In this document: one piece after another, positions 59,708-64,000 of the stretch
Layout of the letters: every line of letters starts with the position of its first letter
Numbering within the stretch: position 1 is the first letter of the stretch
DNA from: Mariniradius saccharolyticus AK6
GTDB taxonomy: Bacteria; Bacteroidota; Bacteroidia; Cytophagales; Cyclobacteriaceae
Direction of reading: 5' to 3'
Assembly: GCF_000330725.2 (NCBI RefSeq)
Contig: NZ_AMZY02000013.1
Coordinates: 124,001-188,000 of the forward strand
Length of the DNA: 64,000 nt
Made by a program: the position numbers and the translations under genes
Notes under the pieces: model-generated
Databases searched by the model: none
What the model saw: only the letters and a program-made list of their open reading frames with translations
Told to the model about the DNA's origin: nothing

Positions 59708-60784
59708 TCAGGGGACTTTGTATACGAAAGCGTTGACGTTCATGCCTGCGCCTACGGATGCAAAGACCAAATGGTCGCCCGAATGGAATGAATGATCCTG
59801 CAATTCACCCTTGACGATTTTGTCGTAAAGGATAGGCACTGTAGCGACAGAGTTGTTTCCCATTTTTGAAATGATCATCGGCATCAGTCCATTCGGAATC
59901 TCGTCGATTCCGTAGAGTTTCATGGTACGCTGCATGATTGCCTCGTCCATTTTGGCATTTGCTTGGTGGATGAGCACTTTGTGGATTTGGCTGATGTCAA
60001 GGCCGGATTTGTCAATCGCCTGTTTTACTACGCCTGGCACCGTATTGAGGGCGTATTCGTAGAGCTTTCTCCCGTTCATTTTCAAAAACAAGGTGTCATC
60101 CTTGAATTGGGGATTGTAAGAGACGTCCATCCGCAGCAAGTGCGCTTGGGTGAGGGTATCTGTTCGTGTTTTGTGGCACAAAATCCCAATTGGATCTTTG
60201 CTTTTGACCCCTTCCAAAATAACCGCACCAGCACCATCAGAATAGATCATACTGTCTATATCGTGGGGATCGATAATCCTGGAAAGTGTTTCCGCACCGA
60301 TTACCAAGGCCCTTTTGGCATCGCCTGACTTGATAAAATAATCCGCATGGATCATTCCTTGTACCCAACCGGGACAACCGAAAGGAAGATCATATGCCAC
60401 GCAGTCCGGGTTTTCGATCTTTAGCATGTGCTTGACGCGGGAAGCTATTGTCGGCAGGAAATCGGACTTGCGGTTGTCGTCGAGAATCTCGCCAAAATTT
60501 TGTGCTACTATGATGTAATCGAGGGTTTCGGGGTCAATTTTGGCGTCGATCAAAGCGGCTTCAGCCGCAAAGAATGCCATATCCGACGTATTCAATTCCG
60601 GCGATAGATATCGCCTTTCTTCGATTTCTGTGATTTCCTGAAACTTGCTGATGATTTGTGGATTCGGTTTTGGCTGTTTGTTTCCTTGGTTATCCAAAAA
60701 CTCATGGTTCAAAAAGTCCTCATTTTTGACTACCACGGAGGGCAGGTATGAACCCGAACCCTTGATCACAGAGTAAATCGTCAT
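59708..60784 (-). CDS. 3-oxoacyl-ACP synthase III-like (FabH-like) protein
   Basis: A 358-residue thiolase-fold enzyme. The catalytic triad is complete: C137 in PFGCPGWV, H273 in LIHQANAKM and N310 in MGNNSVATVP. FabH starts fatty acid synthesis by condensing an acyl-CoA with malonyl-ACP. This protein is a longer and divergent type, with a ~60-residue N-terminal extension (GSYLPSVVVKNEDFLN...) and EQANAKM-like ends; such relatives often act in secondary or aryl-polyene-like lipid synthesis. The start ATG at 60784 is the only good one. No other fatty acid gene is nearby. Substrate unknown. It may be the start of a transcript with nothing after it, since the gene to its left is convergent. Confidence 0.88.
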   Translation of the reverse strand: MTIYSVIKGSGSYLPSVVVKNEDFLNHEFLDNQGNKQPKPNPQIISKFQEITEIEERRYLSPELNTSDMAFFAAEAALIDAKIDPETLDYIIVAQNFGEILDDNRKSDFLPTIASRVKHMLKIENPDCVAYDLPFGCPGWVQGMIHADYFIKSGDAKRALVIGAETLSRIIDPHDIDSMIYSDGAGAVILEGVKSKDPIGILCHKTRTDTLTQAHLLRMDVSYNPQFKDDTLFLKMNGRKLYEYALNTVPGVVKQAIDKSGLDISQIHKVLIHQANAKMDEAIMQRTMKLYGIDEIPNGLMPMIISKMGNNSVATVPILYDKIVKGELQDHSFHSGDHLVFASVGAGMNVNAFVYKVP

Positions 60785-60856
60785 TTTTTGGCTGATTGTT
60801 GGTGGAAATGAATCCCAAGTAAGGAATTATATTTTAGAAATCAGCGGCAAAAATCC

Positions 60857-60886
60857 ATAAAAAAAACCCTGGGATTCGCCAGGGTT
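60857..60886 (-). terminator. Minus-strand terminator of the peroxiredoxin gene
   Basis: Stem AACCCTGG (60865-60872) / CCAGGGTT (60879-60886) with a six-base loop. On the minus strand it is followed by a run of at least seven T. It lies 8 nt after the peroxiredoxin stop codon. Confidence 0.88.
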
Positions 60887-60893
60887 GATGTTC

Positions 60894-61529
60894 CTACAAG
60901 TTGGGTTGTGGGGTTGTGCGCAGATAAGGTTTGATCCGCTTGTGGCCTTTCGGGAATTTGGCGGGTATGTCCTCATCCTTGATGGCAGGTGCGATGACCA
61001 CGTCCTCGCCTTGCCGCCAGTTTGCGGGCGTCGCGACAGAATAGTTTGCTGTCAATTGAAGCGAATCGATCACCCTGAGCAACTCGTCGAAATTTCTGCC
61101 TGTGCTGGCTGGATAGGTGATGATCAACTTGATTTTCTTGTCAGGTCCAATGACAAAAACCGAGCGGACAGTGAAGTTCTCGTTTGCATTTGGATGGATC
61201 ATGTCATATAGGAATGAAATTTTCCTGTCTTTGTCAGCAATCAAAGGGAAATTGACCGTCGTGTTTTGGGTTTCGTTGATGTCATTGATCCAGCTTTCGT
61301 GGTCTGGTAATCCATCTACACTCAAGGCGATGACCTTTGTATTTCTTTTTTCAAATTCCTGTTTCAGTTTCGCCACGGTACCCAACTCCGTGGTGCACAC
61401 GGGTGTATAATCCGCCGGATGTGAGAAAAGAACTCCCCATCCCGTACCCAGATATTCGTAGAAATCAATCGTGCCTTCAGTGGTCTCCGCCACAAAATTG
61501 GGAGCTACATCTCCAAGTCGTAATGCCAT
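60894..61529 (-). CDS. 1-Cys peroxiredoxin (Prx6-like)
   Basis: A 211-residue thioredoxin-fold peroxidase. The peroxidatic cysteine is C45 in DYTPVCTTE, and there is no second (resolving) cysteine in the rest of the chain. It therefore belongs to the 1-Cys Prx6 group and needs an outside thiol. The C-terminal extension (NWRQGEDVVIAPAIKDEDI ... GHKRIKPYLR) is typical of that group. It reduces hydrogen peroxide and organic peroxides in the cytoplasm. The gene is monocistronic, with a strong terminator right after it and a repeat-rich 626-nt spacer upstream. The ATG at 61529 is the only fitting start. Confidence 0.95.
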   Translation of the reverse strand: MALRLGDVAPNFVAETTEGTIDFYEYLGTGWGVLFSHPADYTPVCTTELGTVAKLKQEFEKRNTKVIALSVDGLPDHESWINDINETQNTTVNFPLIADKDRKISFLYDMIHPNANENFTVRSVFVIGPDKKIKLIITYPASTGRNFDELLRVIDSLQLTANYSVATPANWRQGEDVVIAPAIKDEDIPAKFPKGHKRIKPYLRTTPQPNL

Positions 61530-61715
61530 AAGAATTAAATTTATTAGTCTATAGAATTTGTAGGAAATATACTGATTTTGATCCGCTTTTGTTTTTCCGT
61601 TCCTGTATTTTCTCCTGAAAAAAGATTTTCAGTCGTTCGACCGTTGCACCGTCGGACTGTCTGGTACCATCGCCTGTGGCGAGGGGATAGGCTGCTGTCT
61701 ATCTATCTTTTGCTG

Positions 61716-61737
61716 TCCTGCGTTTTCGAACGCAGGA
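61716..61737. repeat. Perfect palindromic hairpin
   Basis: TCCTGCGTT (61716-61724), loop TTCG, AACGCAGGA (61729-61737): a 9-bp stem with a tight UUCG-type tetraloop. No T-run follows on either strand, so it is not a standard terminator. Size and setting suit an extragenic palindromic element. Confidence 0.7.
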
Positions 61738-61910
61738 TTCACTCGAAATCCGAACCTATTCGATCATATCGCCTTTCCGAGGCTCGTGAATCTAAATTGC
61801 GATTCTTTGCGACAATCAGAGCGCCCCGATGGGACTGATGTTTTCGGTCCATCCTGGGCTGAGTTCCGGGGGATTCCTCCTTCGTCGGAATGACGCTGCG
61901 GCGAATAAAC

Positions 61911-62070
61911 CCAACCATCCAACCTCATAACCTCCCAAGCTTTCAACCTTCAAACTTTTTAACCTTGCAACCTCTGTACCCACAAACCCAATTTTCCAAT
62001 ATTTCAATTTTCCAATCTTACAATCTTCCAACTCCCAATCTCCCAATCTTCCAATCTCCCAACCTTCCAT
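61911..62070. repeat. Degenerate octanucleotide tandem repeat
   Basis: About 160 nt built from variants of the 8-mer AAYCTYCC (for example AATCTTCC, AATCTCCC, AACCTTCC), becoming regular toward the right end (62010-62070). It is pyrimidine-rich, non-coding and similar in character to the heptamer array at 25205-25329. Confidence 0.8.
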
Positions 62071-62155
62071 CTTTGCCGATCTGTATAAAATCCGACAAAC
62101 ATAATCGTACTGTTTTTCTATTTTGCAGACTGGTATTTAGGGAGACCAGGGTCAT

Positions 62156-62770
62156 ATGGAAATTAAGCAATCAAGGGCCTTACTTGTGTTTCAGAAAAAC
62201 ACATCGCGTGGCAAAGTGAAAACAAGACTTGCGGCATCGATAGGAGATGAAAAGGCCTTGGACATCTATCGTGAGCTTTTGATGACCACATATTCGGAGG
62301 TGGGTAAACTTTACGGGATTGACGTGATTCCATTTTTTTCTAACTATCCCGAACCCTTGCCGATCCCGTTACACAATTCACCTTCTCGCCAAATTCAGTC
62401 CGGTCAGGACCTTGGCCAAAGGATGTCAAATGCATTTGCCTGGGCTTTTTCAAAAGGCTACGATCGGGTGGGCATCATTGGGACAGATTGTCCCGAGTTG
62501 AAGCATGATATCATCCGGGACGGTATCGAGCAGCTCGAAAATTTCGATTTCTGCATCGGTCCGGCCTATGATGGGGGATATTATTTTTTGGCGATGCGGG
62601 AGTTTCATCCATGGATTTTTGAGAATATCCGCTGGAGTAGTCCGTATGTGCTTGAGGAAACCTTGGCGTTGGTAAATGGCCGGGAACGGAGTTTCAGTCT
62701 TTTGGAAATATTGCGGGATGTAGATACAGAAGACGATTATTTGGCATTTTTAGCCAAAAAAAGAATTTGA
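62156..62770 (+). CDS. TIGR04282/DUF2064 family glycosyltransferase
   Basis: A 204-residue GT-A fold protein of the DUF2064 group, some of which were named for arsenosugar biosynthesis. Visible family motifs are LVFQKNTSRGKVKTRLA (N-terminal nucleotide-binding, 10-26), VGIIGTDCPELK with the metal-binding DxP-type aspartate (~104-115), and GPAYDGGYYFLAMRE (~139-153). It transfers a sugar from a nucleotide donor; the acceptor is not predictable here. No arsenic genes are in the window, so the name need not reflect function. The ATG at 62156 lies just after the repeat region. The stop lies 56 nt before the next gene's chosen start, on the same strand, suggesting one transcript. Confidence 0.9.
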   Translation: MEIKQSRALLVFQKNTSRGKVKTRLAASIGDEKALDIYRELLMTTYSEVGKLYGIDVIPFFSNYPEPLPIPLHNSPSRQIQSGQDLGQRMSNAFAWAFSKGYDRVGIIGTDCPELKHDIIRDGIEQLENFDFCIGPAYDGGYYFLAMREFHPWIFENIRWSSPYVLEETLALVNGRERSFSLLEILRDVDTEDDYLAFLAKKRI

Positions 62771-62826
62771 ACAATTGGCGAATATTGCTTCAATTTGGAG
62801 TAGATAACGAACAAAAAAGCGCCCAA

Positions 62827-63417
62827 ATGCGAAGATTGATACTGCTTTCACTGATCCTCTTTGGAATGAATCAAACGGCAATTTCCCAGGATATCCGTCG
62901 ATATGATGTGGCAGTGGCCGGCATCAGTATCGGGGAAATGGTCGCCAAGAAAACACCCAACCAAGGCGGTGCTGTCTATGAAATGAGCAGCAAAGTGGGT
63001 TTTTGGTTCTTCGGGAAGATCAACCTGGACTATTATACCGTGGCGCATTACAAAGGGAAACAATTGGAAAAGAGTGAAGTAAAGTCCATCACCAATCGCG
63101 GCAATTTTGTATCAAAAGTGAACTGGACAGGCAGCCGATACGATATCAGCGCGAGAAATTACAAGTACGAGTTGGATACGACATTGCAGAAGGCGGTTTA
63201 CGCAAGTGCTGCCACGTTTTGTTTTGAGGAACCCAAACAGATTTCCGAAATGCTCTCCGAATCATATGGTTTGGTTTCAAAGGTTACCAAACACAAAGAC
63301 CATTACTCCGTGACCGTCAACGGCAATACCAACAAATATTATTATGAGAATGGCAAACTGGTCAAGGCAGTGATGGAATTTCCCATCAAAAACTATGTAT
63401 TGAAGCTTAAGGAATAA
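62827..63417 (+). CDS. DUF6134-like secreted protein
   Basis: The ATG at 62827 gives 196 residues with a signal peptide (RRLILLSLILFGMNQTAISQ, cleaved near ISQ). The longer frame from 62767 would bury the signal. The mature protein begins DIRRYDVAVAGISIGEM, as in DUF6134 (a beta-rich, lipocalin-like group of periplasmic or secreted proteins). A regular pattern of alternating strands follows (FWFFGKINLDYYTVAHYKG, RYDISARNYKYELDTTL). It contains one cysteine (TFCFEE). It is downstream of the TIGR04282 gene on the same strand and ends before a bidirectional terminator. Function unknown. Confidence 0.83.
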   Translation: MRRLILLSLILFGMNQTAISQDIRRYDVAVAGISIGEMVAKKTPNQGGAVYEMSSKVGFWFFGKINLDYYTVAHYKGKQLEKSEVKSITNRGNFVSKVNWTGSRYDISARNYKYELDTTLQKAVYASAATFCFEEPKQISEMLSESYGLVSKVTKHKDHYSVTVNGNTNKYYYENGKLVKAVMEFPIKNYVLKLKE

Positions 63418-63445
63418 AAAAGGCCGAAACAATCGGCCTGTTTAT
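63415..63445. terminator. Bidirectional terminator
   Basis: Stem AGGCCGA (63421-63427) / TCGGCCT (63433-63439) around AACAA. An A-run precedes it, so the minus strand has a strong T-run; the plus side is GTTTATATAT. It separates the DUF6134-like gene from the convergent peptidase gene about 105 nt to the right. Confidence 0.75.
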
Positions 63446-63549
63446 ATATCATCAATACCTATGAAGAAAAATTTTCTTGCGTAAAGGTAGGAATCTCGGT
63501 GTAGTTGGAAGTTAAGCAAGCATGAAGTTTAAGTCATCATGGCGTTACC

Positions 63550-64000
63550 TTATTTTTTGGAGTCCATCATTACTTCCTGGTTTTTCAAGATATCCATCGC
63601 AAAAAGACTCATTGCTTTCATGCCGGTTTTGATGGTAGGTTCTGGAACCGGTGCAAAATAGGGCGAGTGTAATCCAGGAATTTCGAGTCCCTTAGCTTTT
63701 GCTTTTTCCAGAAATACCGGGTCATTGGCGCCGAGATAAAACATGGTGATTGGGATTTTTCTTTCCTGCATCCCATACCTGCTAAAATCCTCGCCGATCA
63801 TTTGGGCTTCCACTGGAACCACTTTCGATTCATCGAAATTGGCCTTGAAGACTTTCACCATTTGCTGGGTCAGGAGGTCATCATTGATCAATGCAGGCGT
63901 GTGTGGTTCGCGGATCCAATAGGTCGGCATTTTTGATTCAGGAAGACCGGCAGCTTTGGCGAGGTTTTCACTGATGCGTTTGACACTGCTGATCATTTCT
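63550..64000 (-). CDS. M20 family metallopeptidase/amidohydrolase, 5' end missing
   Basis: The frame is open at the right edge of the window, so only the C-terminal ~150 residues are visible. They show the end of an M20 zinc peptidase: the metal/active-site block MIGEDFSRYGMQ and the late histidine segment LHSPYFAPVPEPTIKTG, followed by a helical end (KAMSLFAMDILKN). M20 enzymes such as N-acyl amino acid amidohydrolases and aminoacylases remove acyl groups or cleave dipeptides. The family's last residues after the metal histidine are present and normal. The gene is monocistronic toward its 3' end and convergent with the DUF6134-like gene. Confidence 0.88.
   Translation of the reverse strand, partial: EMISSVKRISENLAKAAGLPESKMPTYWIREPHTPALINDDLLTQQMVKVFKANFDESKVVPVEAQMIGEDFSRYGMQERKIPITMFYLGANDPVFLEKAKAKGLEIPGLHSPYFAPVPEPTIKTGMKAMSLFAMDILKNQEVMMDSKK

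Larger units (their letters stand above)
61530..62155. other. Repeat-rich non-coding region
   Basis: A 626-nt gap between the divergent peroxiredoxin and TIGR04282 genes. No credible gene was found. From left to right it holds a GC-rich patch (61630-61710), a perfect hairpin (61716-61737), a short inverted stretch ATTCC...GGAAT (61873-61890) and the octamer repeat (61911-62070). Only about 85 nt at the right end are left for the promoter of the downstream operon. Confidence 0.6.

Noticed and set aside
61578..61838. 86-residue plus-strand frame in the repeat-rich spacer
   Set aside because: Its composition is that of the hairpin and GC-rich repeats; no start signal or homology-like motif.

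Overview
The window reads as a chromosomal segment of a Bacteroidota bacterium, most likely order Cytophagales and close to Cyclobacteriaceae. This placement is inferred from gene content and signals, not from a marker-gene tree. The clues are promoters with the Bacteroidota pattern TTTG-N19-TAnnTTTG (an exact copy at 4117-4147), many lipoproteins with short N-terminal lipoboxes, a TamL-type BamA/TamA lipoprotein, a fused E1 alpha/beta 2-oxoacid dehydrogenase, a DUF3109 protein, a ligase-associated DEXH helicase, DUF1501/DUF1553 cytochrome proteins and a TIGR04282 glycosyltransferase. No rRNA, tRNA, CRISPR array, transposase or integrase was recognised.

Layout. 0-2.6 kb is the end of a surface polysaccharide locus (initiating sugar transferase, FlaA1/CapD-type nucleotide-sugar dehydratase). 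2.6-18.8 kb is mostly core metabolism and regulation: alanine dehydrogenase, fused E1, a LuxE-like protein, a tiny 39-residue lipoprotein, an NtrC-like regulator without a DNA-binding domain, the RNase P RNA gene (minus strand), a DUF3109 protein, a heparan-glucosaminide-acetyltransferase-like membrane protein, a subtilase lipoprotein, a nucleotidyl cyclase-TPR protein and a GH20 hexosaminidase whose C-terminus looks cut short. 19.0-25.3 kb is an accessory region of clearly lower GC. It holds an OLD-like ATPase-TOPRIM gene and a PIN-domain gene, each followed by a palindromic cassette-boundary-like site, then two poorly characterised membrane/secreted proteins lying between two copies of a 202-bp direct repeat, and a heptanucleotide tandem repeat.

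25.3-32.0 kb is a four-gene operon: c-type cytochrome DUF1549/DUF1553 lipoprotein, Tat-exported DUF1501 protein, cytochrome-LRR membrane protein and UPF0309 SIS-domain protein. 32.2-37.9 kb carries fumarylacetoacetase, a TonB-like protein, glucose-6-phosphate isomerase and an amidase lipoprotein. 38.1-41.7 kb is a tightly coupled operon of four glycosyltransferases, two of them tandem paralogues. 42.1-49.8 kb has an alpha/beta hydrolase overlapping rmuC, a TPR protein, the trkA-trkH potassium uptake pair and a TPR histidine kinase.

50.0-64.0 kb has a DNA ligase-helicase repair pair, a small lipoprotein, TamL, a three-gene set (SpoU methyltransferase, SBF-type transporter, PhzF isomerase), a FabH-like synthase, a 1-Cys peroxiredoxin, a repeat-rich spacer, a TIGR04282 glycosyltransferase with a DUF6134-like protein, and the end of an M20 peptidase gene that leaves the window.

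The most interesting stretch is 19.08-22.18 kb. Two nuclease-like, possibly defensive genes lie in the same orientation, each with its own palindromic site downstream, an organisation that resembles integron gene cassettes although no integrase is in view. Domain calls rest on motif reading only; no database search was possible.
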